Of a DNA stretch of 64,000 nt, positions 34,462 to 43,512 are shown piece after piece. The stretch spans positions 3,932,501 through 3,996,500 of the forward strand of contig NZ_CP119967.1 of NCBI RefSeq assembly GCF_029543085.1, given 5' to 3'. This stretch comes from Pseudomonas sp. A34-9 (GTDB lineage Bacteria > Pseudomonadota > Gammaproteobacteria > Pseudomonadales > Pseudomonadaceae). Numbering within the stretch: the first letter of the stretch is position 1; each line of letters begins with the position of its first letter. Position numbers and translations under genes: made by a program. The notes below the pieces were generated by a model that saw nothing but the letters and a program-made list of their open reading frames with translations, searched no databases and was not told the origin of the DNA.

Positions 34462-35604
34462 ATGGCAAACGCCTCCAGCACTTACAGGAAGGCACTTGAA
34501 GGTCATCAGCAACCGAAAAAGGTGCTGGTGAAAGTCGATCGTGTCACCAAGAAGTTCGACGAAACCGTGGCAGTGGACGATGTGTCCCTGGAGATCCATC
34601 AGGGCGAAATCTTCGCGCTGCTCGGTGGCTCCGGTTCGGGCAAATCGACCCTGCTGCGCATGCTCGCCGGTTTCGAGCGCCCGACTGAAGGGCGGATTCT
34701 GCTCGACGGCGTGGACATCACTGACATGCCGCCGTACGAGCGGCCGATCAACATGATGTTCCAGTCCTACGCGCTGTTCCCACACATGACCGTTGCGCAG
34801 AACATCGCCTTCGGCTTGAAGCAGGACCGTTTGCCCGCCAGCGAAATCGATGCCCGCGTCGATGAAATGCTGCGCCTTGTACACATGACCCAATACGCCA
34901 AACGCCGCCCGCACCAGTTGTCCGGCGGCCAGCGCCAGCGCGTCGCCCTCGCCCGTTCGCTGGCCAAGCGTCCGAAGCTGTTGCTGCTCGATGAACCGAT
35001 GGGCGCGCTGGATAAAAAGCTGCGTTCGCAGATGCAGCTTGAGCTGGTACAGATCATCGAACGCGTGGGCGTGACCTGCGTGATGGTGACCCACGACCAG
35101 GAAGAGGCCATGACCATGGCCGAGCGCATCGCGATCATGCACTTGGGCTGGATCGCCCAGATCGGCAGCCCGGTCGACATCTACGAAGCACCGGTCAGCC
35201 GCATGGTCTGCGAATTCATCGGCAACGTGAACGCCTTTGACGGCACCGTGGTGGAAGACCTTGAAGGTCACGCGATCATCCACAGCCCGGACTTGCAGCA
35301 GAAGATCTACGTCGGTCACGGCGTCAGCACTTCGGTGCAGGACAAGTCGATCACCTACGCGATCCGCCCGGAAAAAATGCTCGTCAGCACCATCAAGCCG
35401 GAAGTCCGCTACAACTGGTCCGAAGGCAAGGTGCATGACATCGCCTACCTCGGCGGTCACTCGGTGTTCTACGTCGAACTGCCGGGCGGCAAAATCGTCC
35501 AGTCGTTCATGGCCAACGCCGAACGCCGTGGCGCACGTCCGACCTGGGACGACAAGGTCTACGTGTGGTGGGAAGACGATAGCGGCGTGGTACTGCGCTC
35601 ATGA
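34462..35604 (+). CDS. potG: Polyamine ABC transporter ATPase PotG-like
   Basis: The 380-residue ATPase has Walker A GGSGSGKST (about 52-60), Q-loop MMFQSYALFP, signature LSGGQRQRVALAR, Walker B LLLLDEPMGALD and switch MVTHDQEEA, followed by a TOBE domain. It powers uptake of putrescine or related polyamines. The gene order potG-potH-potI-potF differs from E. coli potFGHI, with the binding protein last. ATG 34462 follows GGGAG. Confidence 0.92.
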   Translation: MANASSTYRKALEGHQQPKKVLVKVDRVTKKFDETVAVDDVSLEIHQGEIFALLGGSGSGKSTLLRMLAGFERPTEGRILLDGVDITDMPPYERPINMMFQSYALFPHMTVAQNIAFGLKQDRLPASEIDARVDEMLRLVHMTQYAKRRPHQLSGGQRQRVALARSLAKRPKLLLLDEPMGALDKKLRSQMQLELVQIIERVGVTCVMVTHDQEEAMTMAERIAIMHLGWIAQIGSPVDIYEAPVSRMVCEFIGNVNAFDGTVVEDLEGHAIIHSPDLQQKIYVGHGVSTSVQDKSITYAIRPEKMLVSTIKPEVRYNWSEGKVHDIAYLGGHSVFYVELPGGKIVQSFMANAERRGARPTWDDKVYVWWEDDSGVVLRS

Positions 35605-36515
35605 GAACCTTCAATCAACAATTCCTGCGCCTGGTGCCCAGCGGGCGAAAACTGGTGATCGGCATTCCGTTCATCTGGCTGTTCCTGTTCTTCATGCTGC
35701 CGTTCTTCCTGGTGATGAAGATCAGCTTCTCGGAAGCCGCGCTGTCGATCCCGCCGTACTCGGAGATCTACATCTACGCCGAACAGAAATTCCAGCTGAT
35801 GCTGAATATCGGCAACTACACCATGCTTGGCGAAGACGAGCTTTACCTGTCGGCCTACCTCGGTTCGCTGAAGGTCGCCGCGCTGAGCACGATGATGTGC
35901 CTGGTGATCGGCTTCCCGATGGCCTATGCGATCACCAAGGCGAGCAAGGAAGCGCAAAACGTCCTGCTGCTGTTGATCATGATGCCGACCTGGACTGCGA
36001 TCCTGATCCGCGTTTACGCGTGGATGGGCATTCTCAGCAACAACGGTCTGCTCAATGCGTTTCTGATGTGGACGGGGCTGACCGATCACCCGATCGAGAT
36101 CCTCAACACCAACACCGCCGTTTATATAGGTGTGGTTTACGCCTACTTGCCGTTCATGGTGTTGCCGCTGTACGCCAACCTCGTCAAGCACGATGGCAGC
36201 CTGCTGGAAGCCGCGCAGGATCTGGGTTCGAGCAACTTCAACAACTTCTGGAAAATCACCGTGCCGCTGGCCAAGAACGGCATCATCGCCGGCTGCATGC
36301 TGGTGTTCATTCCGGTGGTCGGTGAATTCGTGATTCCGGAACTGTTGGGTGGCCCGGAGACCCTGATGATCGGTCGCGTGCTGTGGCAAGAGTTCTTCAA
36401 TAACCGCGACTGGCCGGTGGCGTCTGCCCTGGCGGTGGTGATGCTGTTGATCCTGATTGTGCCGATTCTGCTGTTCAACCGCAGCCAGGCCAAAGAGATG
36501 GAGGCACGGGGATGA
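35601..36515 (+). CDS. potH: Polyamine ABC transporter permease PotH-like
   Basis: The 304-residue permease has about six membrane helices and the EAAxxxG coupling loop read as EAAQDLGSSNFNNFWKITVP. It starts within the potG stop (ATGA overlap) and its own stop overlaps potI by 4 bp, so translation is coupled along the operon. Confidence 0.92.
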   Translation: MRTFNQQFLRLVPSGRKLVIGIPFIWLFLFFMLPFFLVMKISFSEAALSIPPYSEIYIYAEQKFQLMLNIGNYTMLGEDELYLSAYLGSLKVAALSTMMCLVIGFPMAYAITKASKEAQNVLLLLIMMPTWTAILIRVYAWMGILSNNGLLNAFLMWTGLTDHPIEILNTNTAVYIGVVYAYLPFMVLPLYANLVKHDGSLLEAAQDLGSSNFNNFWKITVPLAKNGIIAGCMLVFIPVVGEFVIPELLGGPETLMIGRVLWQEFFNNRDWPVASALAVVMLLILIVPILLFNRSQAKEMEARG

Positions 36516-37387
36516 AACGCTTCGGATTTTCCAAGTTCATGTTGATCTTCGGTCTGATGTTCATTTATCTGCCGATGCTGATTCTGGTGATCTACTCGTT
36601 CAACGCCTCCAAACTGGTGACGGTGTGGGGCGGCTGGTCGGTGAAGTGGTACGTCGGCCTGCTCGACAACACGCAACTGATGGGCTCGGTGGTGCGCTCG
36701 CTGGAAATCGCCTGCTACACCGCGATTGCTGCCGTAGCGTTGGGCACCCTCGCCGCTTTCGTGCTGACGCGCGTTACGCGTTTTAAAGGTCGCACGCTGT
36801 TTGGTGGCCTGGTCACCGCGCCGCTGGTGATGCCTGAGGTGATCACCGGACTGTCGCTGTTGCTGCTGTTCGTGGCCATGGCGCAGCTGATCGGCTGGCC
36901 GCAGGAGCGTGGCATCGTCACGATCTGGATCGCCCACACCACGTTTTGTGCAGCCTATGTCGCGGTGGTAGTCTCCGCCCGCCTGCGTGAGCTGGACCTG
37001 TCGATCGAAGAAGCGGCGATGGATCTGGGCGCGAAGCCGTTCAAGGTGTTTTTCCTGATCACCATTCCAATGATCGCACCGTCACTGGCAGCGGGCGGGA
37101 TGATGTCGTTTGCCTTGTCGCTGGATGACCTGGTGTTGGCGAGCTTCGTTTCCGGGCCGGGTTCGACCACCTTGCCGATGGAGGTGTTCTCGGCGGTGCG
37201 TCTGGGCGTGAAGCCTGAGATCAACGCCGTGGCCAGCCTGATTCTGCTGGCGGTGTCGCTGGTGACCTTCCTGGTCTGGTACTTCGGCCGAAAGGCAGAA
37301 GCCAACCGCAAGCGTGCGATTCAGGAAGCGATGGACCAGACGGCAAACGAGTCGTGGCAACAGCCGCAACGCGCCGCCACCGCATAA
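36512..37387 (+). CDS. potI: Polyamine ABC transporter permease PotI-like
   Basis: The 291-residue partner permease has about six helices and the coupling loop [42 protein letters not shown] is typical of PotI/PotC. It is followed by a family-2 hairpin and then potF. Confidence 0.92.
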   Translation: MKRFGFSKFMLIFGLMFIYLPMLILVIYSFNASKLVTVWGGWSVKWYVGLLDNTQLMGSVVRSLEIACYTAIAAVALGTLAAFVLTRVTRFKGRTLFGGLVTAPLVMPEVITGLSLLLLFVAMAQLIGWPQERGIVTIWIAHTTFCAAYVAVVVSARLRELDLSIEEAAMDLGAKPFKVFFLITIPMIAPSLAAGGMMSFALSLDDLVLASFVSGPGSTTLPMEVFSAVRLGVKPEINAVASLILLAVSLVTFLVWYFGRKAEANRKRAIQEAMDQTANESWQQPQRAATA

Positions 37388-37390
37388 CCC

Positions 37391-37483
37391 TGTAGGAGCT
37401 GCGGAACGCTGCGATCTTTTGATCTGGATCTTCAGAAGCAAGATCAAAAGATCGCAGCCTCGTTTCACTCGACAGCTCCTACA
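37391..37483. repeat. Family-2 long hairpin between potI and potF
   Basis: The left arm tgtaggagctgcggaacgct pairs with a right arm containing cgcagcctcgtttcactcga, a variant form with a mismatched outer arm. It sits inside the operon, where it could stabilise upstream mRNA or limit read-through so that potF is expressed separately. Confidence 0.8.
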
Positions 37484-37547
37484 TGAGCTGTGTTGGTCGA
37501 TCAGGTTTTGCTTTGTGTTTTTGAATAAGAAGAATGGAGTTGTACCG

Positions 37548-38645
37548 ATGAAAATGTTTGGCAGGACTCTGCTGACACTGTCCTTAATGGGCGCAATGGT
37601 CATGGGCGCCCAGGCCAACGACAAGGTGCTGCGTGTTTACAACTGGTCCGATTACATCGCGCCGGACACCGTCAAGAAGTTCGAAGACGAAACCGGCATC
37701 CGCGTGACCTATGACGTCTTCGACAGCAACGAGACCCTTGAGGCGCGCTTGCTGGCGGGCAAATCCGGTTACGACCTGGTCGTGCCGTCGAACAGTTTCC
37801 TGGCCAAGCAGATCAAGGCCGGCGTGTATCAGACGCTGGACAAGTCGAAGCTGCCGAACTGGAAGAATCTCAACCCGGTGCTGCTGAAAAACGCCGCCGC
37901 CAGTGATCCGGACAACGCCCACGCGTTCCCGTACATGTGGGGCTCGATCGGCATCGGTTTCAATCCGGCCAAGGTCAAGGAAGTGCTCGGCGCCAACGCC
38001 CCGACCAATTCCTGGGACTTGCTGTTCAAGCCGGAAAACGCTGAAAAACTCAAAGCCTGCGGTATCAGTTTCCTCGATTCGCCGACCGAAATGATCCCGG
38101 CCGCCCTGCACTACCTTGGCTACCCGGTGAACGACAAGGACACCGCGCACATCAAGGAAGCCGAGGCGCTGTTCATGAAAATCCGCCCGAACGTGGCGTA
38201 CTTCCATTCCTCGAAATACATCTCCGACCTGGCCAACGGCAATATCTGCGTGGCGGTCGGTTACTCCGGTGACGTGCTGCAGGCCAAGGCCCGTGCGGTG
38301 GAATCAGGCAACAACGTGGTGATCGACTACAGCATTCCCAAGGAAGGCGCCGGCAGCTTCTACGACATGGTCGCGATCCCGCGCGATGCCGCCAACGTCG
38401 AGAACGCTTACCTGTTCATGGACTTCCTGATGCGCCCGGACATCATCGCCGAGATCACCAACAGCAACGGCTACAGCAACGCCAACGCCGCGGCTACTCC
38501 ACTGGTGGATGAAGCGATCCGCAACGACCCGGGCTCGTACCCGTCGCAAGCGGTGATGGCAACGTTGTATGCGGTGCCGGATCAGCCGATTGCCACGCAG
38601 CGAATCATGACCCGTGGCTGGACCCGGGTGAAACTCGGTAAGTAA
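37548..38645 (+). CDS. potF: Polyamine-binding periplasmic protein PotF-like
   Basis: The 365-residue extracellular solute-binding protein has a signal peptide (about 1-23, ending AQA). The mature protein opens [20 protein letters not shown], a signature of PotF/SpuD proteins. Further family blocks are [20 protein letters not shown] and [17 protein letters not shown]. It delivers polyamine to PotGHI. Ligand choice (putrescine versus spermidine) cannot be fixed from sequence here. Confidence 0.92.
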   Translation: MKMFGRTLLTLSLMGAMVMGAQANDKVLRVYNWSDYIAPDTVKKFEDETGIRVTYDVFDSNETLEARLLAGKSGYDLVVPSNSFLAKQIKAGVYQTLDKSKLPNWKNLNPVLLKNAAASDPDNAHAFPYMWGSIGIGFNPAKVKEVLGANAPTNSWDLLFKPENAEKLKACGISFLDSPTEMIPAALHYLGYPVNDKDTAHIKEAEALFMKIRPNVAYFHSSKYISDLANGNICVAVGYSGDVLQAKARAVESGNNVVIDYSIPKEGAGSFYDMVAIPRDAANVENAYLFMDFLMRPDIIAEITNSNGYSNANAAATPLVDEAIRNDPGSYPSQAVMATLYAVPDQPIATQRIMTRGWTRVKLGK

Positions 38646-38650
38646 GCCGA

Positions 38651-38738
38651 TGATCGTTCCCATGCTCCGCGTGGGAACGCAGCCCGGGACGCTCTGCGTC
38701 ACAAGAGGCATTCCCACGCAGAGCGTGGGAACGATCAG
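38651..38738. repeat. Family-3 intergenic palindrome (cgctctgcgtgggaac type)
   Basis: gttcccatgctccgcgtggg at the left is mirrored by cccacgcagagcgtgggaac at the right around a centre with gacgctctgcgtcacaag. A known style of Pseudomonas intergenic repeat, seen once in this window, just after potF. Confidence 0.75.
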
Positions 38739-38839
38739 TGTGCAAGACATTACAGATTTCCCGTTCACGCAGCGCCTTACCACCGCTGCACCCTGCTATG
38801 AACGGCCTCACCTGGCTCCCTCGGCTCAGGTGAATTCTC

Positions 38840-38863
38840 AGGCGCCCTCGGGCGCCTTTTTTT
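38840..38863 (+). terminator. Rho-independent terminator after the pot operon
   Basis: AGGCGCCC, a two-base loop, GGGCGCCT and seven T. It lies about 195 bp beyond potF and abuts the convergent thpR gene. Confidence 0.85.
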
Positions 38864-38868
38864 CGCGC

Positions 38869-39390
38869 TCAAATCAGCGGCCAATCTTGCAGAACCCGAT
38901 AGCGGCCCTTGTGCGATTCGAACAGGGCGAAGCGTTCGGCACGCAGGAAAAACTCCGGCGGCGTAGCGGATTCCGGCTCCGGCGCACGGTAGTCTCTAGC
39001 CAGCGTCAGATGCGGGCGAAACTCGCGGGGTGTCTCTTCAAAGCCAAACGGCAACATCGCCTGCTCCAGCGCGTAGACCAATCGCAGCAACGCCTGCGGA
39101 GCCTGCTCCGGCGCCAGTGACAACACCCCGGCGCGATGCCAGACCTGCAAACGATCCAGCGCGATCTTCAATGGCTCACCCGGCGTGCGCACTTGCCCGG
39201 CCGCCTCGCAGACTTCATTGATCTGCGCCAGTGGCACAGCGCCAAGAAACAACAGCGTCAGGTGGAAATTGTCCGCCGGCACCGGCTTACCGGTTCGCAA
39301 ACCCAACTCCCCGCGCCACTGAGCGATCGCCTTGCGTTGCGCCGGCGGGCAATCGAGGGCGAAAAACAGTCGATTCGCTTCATCGGTCAT
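38869..39390 (-). CDS. thpR: RNA 2',3'-cyclic phosphodiesterase ThpR
   Basis: The 173-residue 2H-superfamily protein carries the two HxTx motifs: HLTLLFLG (about 43-50) and HLTLARD (about 126-132). It opens RLFFALDCP as expected. ThpR opens 2',3'-cyclic phosphates on RNA and can ligate 2'-5' ends in vitro. It is a stand-alone gene convergent with the pot operon. Confidence 0.93.
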   Translation of the reverse strand: MTDEANRLFFALDCPPAQRKAIAQWRGELGLRTGKPVPADNFHLTLLFLGAVPLAQINEVCEAAGQVRTPGEPLKIALDRLQVWHRAGVLSLAPEQAPQALLRLVYALEQAMLPFGFEETPREFRPHLTLARDYRAPEPESATPPEFFLRAERFALFESHKGRYRVLQDWPLI

Positions 39391-39497
39391 GGCCCTGCTC
39401 CCCTGTCCATCGTTATTCGCCGAATTCTACACAGCCTGATCAGACGACTCGTGACAGGAAGCTATAGTTCAAGGATTGCCATCAACCGGAGGTCGCC

Positions 39498-39692
39498 ATG
39501 CGCGAGATCCTCAGCAAAGAACCATGGTGGGCGCGACCGCCGCATCCCGGGCAGGATGAAAAGGAGCTGGAATGGGGCTGGCTGGTGCATTACAGCGAGG
39601 GTGAGCCGCGTTTCGAATTCGTCCGCGAACGCCCCACCGACGAGCAGATCCGCGACCGCAAAAGCTGCCGCATCACCCCCTCGGCCGAGTGA
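39498..39692 (+). CDS. Small conserved-looking protein, unknown function
   Basis: The 64-residue soluble protein (MREILSKEPWWARPPHPGQD...) is rich in Trp, Glu, Arg and Pro. A GGAGG sequence sits just upstream of ATG 39498. No signal or membrane segment and no recognised family. It is divergent from thpR and followed by a family-2 hairpin. Confidence 0.6.
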   Translation: MREILSKEPWWARPPHPGQDEKELEWGWLVHYSEGEPRFEFVRERPTDEQIRDRKSCRITPSAE

Positions 39693-39703
39693 CCCCGGAC
39701 ACC

Positions 39704-39796
39704 TGTAGGAGCTGCGGCACGCTGCGATCTTTTGATCTTGTTGTTTAACAAGCCAGATCAAAAGATCGCAGCCTCGTTTCACTCGACAGCTCCTAC
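39704..39796. repeat. Family-2 long hairpin
   Basis: Variant form with outer arms tgtaggagctgcggcacgct and agcctcgtttcactcgacag, between two convergent genes; likely a bidirectional transcript end. Confidence 0.82.
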
Positions 39797-39813
39797 GGGG
39801 ATTTGTGTGGGGT

Positions 39814-40167
39814 TCAGGATTCAAGGATGTTTTTGAAGCCGCCAAAGATCATGCGTTGGCCATCGAATCCCATCGGGTTGACGTCCGGTTGCATGCGCGG
39901 GTCGTCCATCATTTTCGCCATGCCGGCATCGCGGGTGGCTTTGTCTGGCCAGATCAGCCAGCCGGCCGACACCGTCTCGCCGTCCTTGAGTTTGACCGCC
40001 ATCGGGAATGAGGTGACTTTGCCCTCCGGCACGTCATCGCCCCAGCACTGAACCACGTCTTTCGCCCCGTATTCCTTGAACAGCTTTGCGGCGATCTCAC
40101 AGTGTTTTTTGTACTGGTCGCGATTGGCGTTCGGCACAGGTGCGACAAAAATATCGATGTAAGCCAT
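39814..40167 (-). CDS. DUF1428-family protein
   Basis: The 117-residue dimeric alpha-beta barrel-type protein opens MAYIDIFVAPVPNANRDQYK and has VQCWGDDVPEGKVTSFPMAV, GWLIWPDKATRDAGM and MIFGGFKNILE, all typical of DUF1428. Function is not known. Its start lies 2 bp from the stop of the lipoprotein gene upstream, so they may form one transcript. Confidence 0.88.
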   Translation of the reverse strand: MAYIDIFVAPVPNANRDQYKKHCEIAAKLFKEYGAKDVVQCWGDDVPEGKVTSFPMAVKLKDGETVSAGWLIWPDKATRDAGMAKMMDDPRMQPDVNPMGFDGQRMIFGGFKNILES

Positions 40168-40169
40168 GA

Positions 40170-41252
40170 TCACTCTCCTTGCACGTTGGGTTTGACCTGC
40201 TGATTGGTCGATTGCGGCGGCTGCCATTCGACAGGATTCACGCCCAAGCCGACCGACGGCTCATCGCCCCCACCCAGATTGCGCTCAACCTGCCCGGCCA
40301 TGTGCAACGTGCCGGCCATGACGCCGGTGGTCGGGTTTTGCACCAGTTTCATCCAGGCCTTGTCGAAGGTGCTGCCCAGACTGCTGCGGATCAGCGCTTC
40401 ACTGTCGGGGCGGTCATTGGCCTGAATGATCGCGCGAATGCCGGCCACACCGACCGAAATCAGTCCGCCAGCCAGTTTCCCGGCCGCTGCTGCCACGGCG
40501 CTGGCAGCCCCACGCGGGGCCATCTCCGCTTCCATCCGCTGACTGGCGCGCCTGGCCACCGGGGCCATGCCGGCATCCGTCGAGGCAATGCCCTTGGCGC
40601 CGCCCTCGGTGTGGATCTTGTCGATCAGCGCGGCGTAGGCCGGCAGCGTGTTCAGCGGCTCGGTACTGATGACCTGATACAGCGAAGCATCGCGCGCCGG
40701 CGGCGGGCCCAGCGCGATGGCCGGGACTTTCTGCAAATGCCCGTTGAGCTGACCAACGGGCACACCATGGCGCCGGGCGATAAGCGGCATCTGCTGCGCC
40801 ATCAACTGCGCATAGAACGCCGTGGCCTGGCCGAGAATCGCATCCGGATCGATCTCCACCGCGACCGGCGCCAGCACCCTTTCCTGATATTGCTCAAGTA
40901 GATACGCCGCCAGCCGTTTGGCCGACGCGTCCTGCTCACCACCGGCATTGATCGTGTACCAACTGACCTTCATCGACAGCCATTCCTGGGTCCAGTAGCT
41001 GCTGAACCACGGGATGAAATTTTCTTCAGTTTGCTGATAGACGCGAGTGCGCCAATGTTCCATCGAACCACGGGCAAATAGCTTTACTTGCTCGGTGGAC
41101 TGCTGCGAAGCGCTGACGATTTCGCGGTCGATCTGCTGCCAGGTCGCCGGCGACACTACGACGGCCTGCGGCGCTGACACCGGGGCCCGCGCCGAAGTGG
41201 CGCAGCCGGCCAGCAACAACAGTGCGGCGACGAGCAGCGCACGCGGGTTCAC
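40170..41252 (-). CDS. Lipoprotein of unknown function
   Basis: From GTG 41252 the 360-residue protein has a compact lipoprotein signal with lipobox LLAGC (C16). The mature part is helical, Ala/Gln-rich, with a Gly/Ala-rich hydrophobic patch (AVAAAAGKLAGGLISVGVAGI, about 262-282) that could associate with membrane. A TTG at 41270 would add six residues but has no ribosome site, whereas AAGGA lies 10 bp before the GTG. No family recognised. Confidence 0.72.
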   Translation of the reverse strand: MNPRALLVAALLLLAGCATSARAPVSAPQAVVVSPATWQQIDREIVSASQQSTEQVKLFARGSMEHWRTRVYQQTEENFIPWFSSYWTQEWLSMKVSWYTINAGGEQDASAKRLAAYLLEQYQERVLAPVAVEIDPDAILGQATAFYAQLMAQQMPLIARRHGVPVGQLNGHLQKVPAIALGPPPARDASLYQVISTEPLNTLPAYAALIDKIHTEGGAKGIASTDAGMAPVARRASQRMEAEMAPRGAASAVAAAAGKLAGGLISVGVAGIRAIIQANDRPDSEALIRSSLGSTFDKAWMKLVQNPTTGVMAGTLHMAGQVERNLGGGDEPSVGLGVNPVEWQPPQSTNQQVKPNVQGE

Positions 41253-41340
41253 GATGGAGGTTTCCTTCAAATTGGGAGGATGCAGATTTGAGTATAGGTG
41301 TGGGTATTGGGCCGTTTGTCCGGTTGTGGCTGAACTGGCG

Positions 41341-41412
41341 CCTTCGCGAGCAGGCTCGCTCCTACAGGGGAATGCATTTCAAATCGTAGGAGTGAGCCTG
41401 CTCGCGATGAGG
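41341..41412. repeat. REP palindrome pair
   Basis: Inverted cgcgagcaggctcgctccta units around ggggaatgcatttcaaat, in the gap between a lipoprotein gene and the small ORF at 41540. The neighbouring 41413-41539 stretch shows only that ORF's leader. Confidence 0.85.
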
Positions 41413-41539
41413 CCTGCAAACCCACCACAAACCCGAACCATCACTGCCATCGATATTCACCATCGCCACGATTGCCTTCCGCCCATCGCCCATCAAAGGC
41501 ACGATTAAGCCATCCGAAACACAACGAGGAGTTCACAGC

Positions 41540-41815
41540 ATGATTCACACCCACGTCACACTGTCCGTGAGTTTCCCGGTGTTCGGCAGCAACTATTACG
41601 ACCAGCACGTTGTGTCGCACAAAGCGCAGGCATTGGTGTTCAACGAAGATTTCGAAGATCTGTTAATGCCTGCTGCATCCAATCACTTCAGCAATGAAGT
41701 GGTCGGCATCAACGATCAGTTCCGTTTTCTGAGCGACATTCTCGCCACCCATTTGCTGGACATCGAGGCCTCCGTGCCTGCGCGATCCAGCGTCCGGGCG
41801 AGCGCTCACTTTTAA
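41540..41815 (+). CDS. Small protein of unknown function
   Basis: The 91-residue protein opens MIHTHVTLSVSFPVFGSNYY and is acidic and soluble-looking, with no signal peptide. ACGAGGAG precedes the ATG and a strong terminator follows at 41831, so it behaves like a real monocistronic gene. I do not recognise the family. Confidence 0.6.
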   Translation: MIHTHVTLSVSFPVFGSNYYDQHVVSHKAQALVFNEDFEDLLMPAASNHFSNEVVGINDQFRFLSDILATHLLDIEASVPARSSVRASAHF

Positions 41816-41830
41816 TTGCAACACGCACAA

Positions 41831-41868
41831 AAAAAGCCCACTGGCCATTTCGGCGCAGTGGGCTTTTT
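41831..41868. terminator. Bidirectional Rho-independent terminator
   Basis: AAAAAGCCCACTG and CAGTGGGCTTTTT form a perfect 13-bp stem with a 12-nt loop. A runs and T runs on either side let it serve both the gene ending at 41815 and the convergent one ending at 41888. Confidence 0.92.
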
Positions 41869-41887
41869 CACATCAGGGTTGCCTCGT

Positions 41888-42958
41888 TCAGCGCTTCCAG
41901 CAATCGGCGTAACGCGAGCAGACGTTGTACTGCGCATCCATTTTGGCCATGCGGTCGAGATGGCGCAGGACGGCTTCGCCCATGACTTCCTTGGACGACT
42001 GGAAGTAGTACTTGATCATGTCGGTTTCCATGTCGGTCGGCGCTGCGTTGCCACGCTTGCCGGAAGTACCGTCGACGGCAGACCATTCTTTCAAGCGCTT
42101 GTCGTCGATACTGCGCAGGCGCTTGCGATACTCGTCGCTGGAACGGGTGATCGCCTCGTCGGCAATCGTCGAACTCTCATGGTTGAATTCGGCCAGATTC
42201 TGCCGGTACAGCGTCCAGTAATCGTCTGGCAGTTCAAAGCCCATTTTCGCCTTGCGCTCGCTGACCAGTGAATCGAGCTTTTCCGGCGTAAACGTCGTCG
42301 AGTCCCGCTTCTTCGCGTCGGACTTCAACACCACGAATAGGCTGCCATCGACGATACGGTCGATCATGACCGTCCGTTCCGGGGTATCCGGCAGCAGCGC
42401 TGGCGGCTTGGGAAAGATCGGGTTGCGCCCGGCACACGCCGCCAGCCCCTCGCGCTTCATCGGGATCGGCGTGCGCACGTCCTTGCCATCGATGCGCTGC
42501 ACACGCTGCATCAGCGTCGAACACTGGCGGCCCTTGAGGTCGAAGGTCAGCTCGTATTCTGTATCGCGCTGAGGTTTGAAACTGAAACCCGCACCGCACA
42601 CGGCATAACCGGTCTGGGTGTTGACCTTCAGGTACATTTCCTTGTCGGGCGGCAGTTTGATTTCCAGGTAGCTCTTGGCCTTTGCCGGGGGCGCCACACT
42701 CATGCCGACCCGGCGCGTGCTGTCGACGATGAACAGGTTGTTGAGCAAGCCGGTGGTCTGGCCATCGCAATGCTCTGCATCGTAGTAATCCACCGAAGCG
42801 TTATCGGTGCTGGCGACAAAACGCAGCTTGGCGGCATCAGGTTCGGCCGAATCCTGATAGGTGCCCAGTTGGGTGCATCCCGACAGCAGCAGGCCCGACA
42901 GAACGGCACTGATAACAACGGGTGTTCGGCGCAACAGCAAAGCCACAGACATGATCAT
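41888..42958 (-). CDS. Lipoprotein of unknown function
   Basis: The 356-residue protein has a lipoprotein signal ending LLLSGC (C28). The mature part includes a beta-rich region (about 60-165) with several cysteines (HCDGQ, AVCGAG, RQCSTL, ACAGR) and a helical C-terminal half rich in Lys/Asp/Arg. DDYWTLYRQNLAEFNHES is a notable conserved-looking block. No family recognised. An alternative start two codons downstream is equally possible. Confidence 0.7.
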   Translation of the reverse strand: MIMSVALLLRRTPVVISAVLSGLLLSGCTQLGTYQDSAEPDAAKLRFVASTDNASVDYYDAEHCDGQTTGLLNNLFIVDSTRRVGMSVAPPAKAKSYLEIKLPPDKEMYLKVNTQTGYAVCGAGFSFKPQRDTEYELTFDLKGRQCSTLMQRVQRIDGKDVRTPIPMKREGLAACAGRNPIFPKPPALLPDTPERTVMIDRIVDGSLFVVLKSDAKKRDSTTFTPEKLDSLVSERKAKMGFELPDDYWTLYRQNLAEFNHESSTIADEAITRSSDEYRKRLRSIDDKRLKEWSAVDGTSGKRGNAAPTDMETDMIKYYFQSSKEVMGEAVLRHLDRMAKMDAQYNVCSRYADCWKR

Positions 42959-43065
42959 CCTTGGGGAGAAGGGGCAAAAAAACGGCGATGCTACTGAATT
43001 GCCATCATTGCGTCCACTCCCCGCGTCTGCGCGACTGTTGTGCTAATCGGACGCGCAGAACTCAG

Positions 43066-43269
43066 TCAATCATCATCGCGATCACGGTAGTAGCGACGGC
43101 CATCGCGGCGATCATCGCGATCATCCCAGCGCCGGTCATGGTCGTAGTTGCGGCCATGATCGCGGTCGTAATGTCGACCATGGCGGTGGTCATCATCAAA
43201 ATCCGCGACACAGCCACCGAGCATTACGGCGGCGGTCACGGTCAGCAACATCGTTGTAGCGCGCTTCAT
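43066..43269 (-). CDS. Small Asp/His/Arg-rich lipoprotein
   Basis: The 67-residue protein has a lipoprotein signal ending MLGGC (C20). The rest is almost all Asp, His, Arg and Tyr (DDDHRHGRHYDRDHGRNYDH...). Such charged repeats can bind metal or form disordered envelope linkers; neither is shown. It overlaps no other real gene. Confidence 0.65.
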   Translation of the reverse strand: MKRATTMLLTVTAAVMLGGCVADFDDDHRHGRHYDRDHGRNYDHDRRWDDRDDRRDGRRYYRDRDDD

Positions 43270-43512
43270 TCAATACTTCCCTAAAACCAAGGTCTTGACG
43301 ACGGAATCGGCCACGCTGCCCGCACTTTCAGGACGCGGTGCGCGCAGCCGCAGATACGACCGGGCAAAACGCCGTTGATTCAGTGGCCACTATCGACCGT
43401 TTGTCGCCCTGCCCGCACAGCCCAAACGGCGGCGAAATGCCACCTATACTTCTTGCAACCAAGCCCCACGCAATGGATCTGCGCCCTCAATAACAACAAG
43501 CAGAGGTGCACC

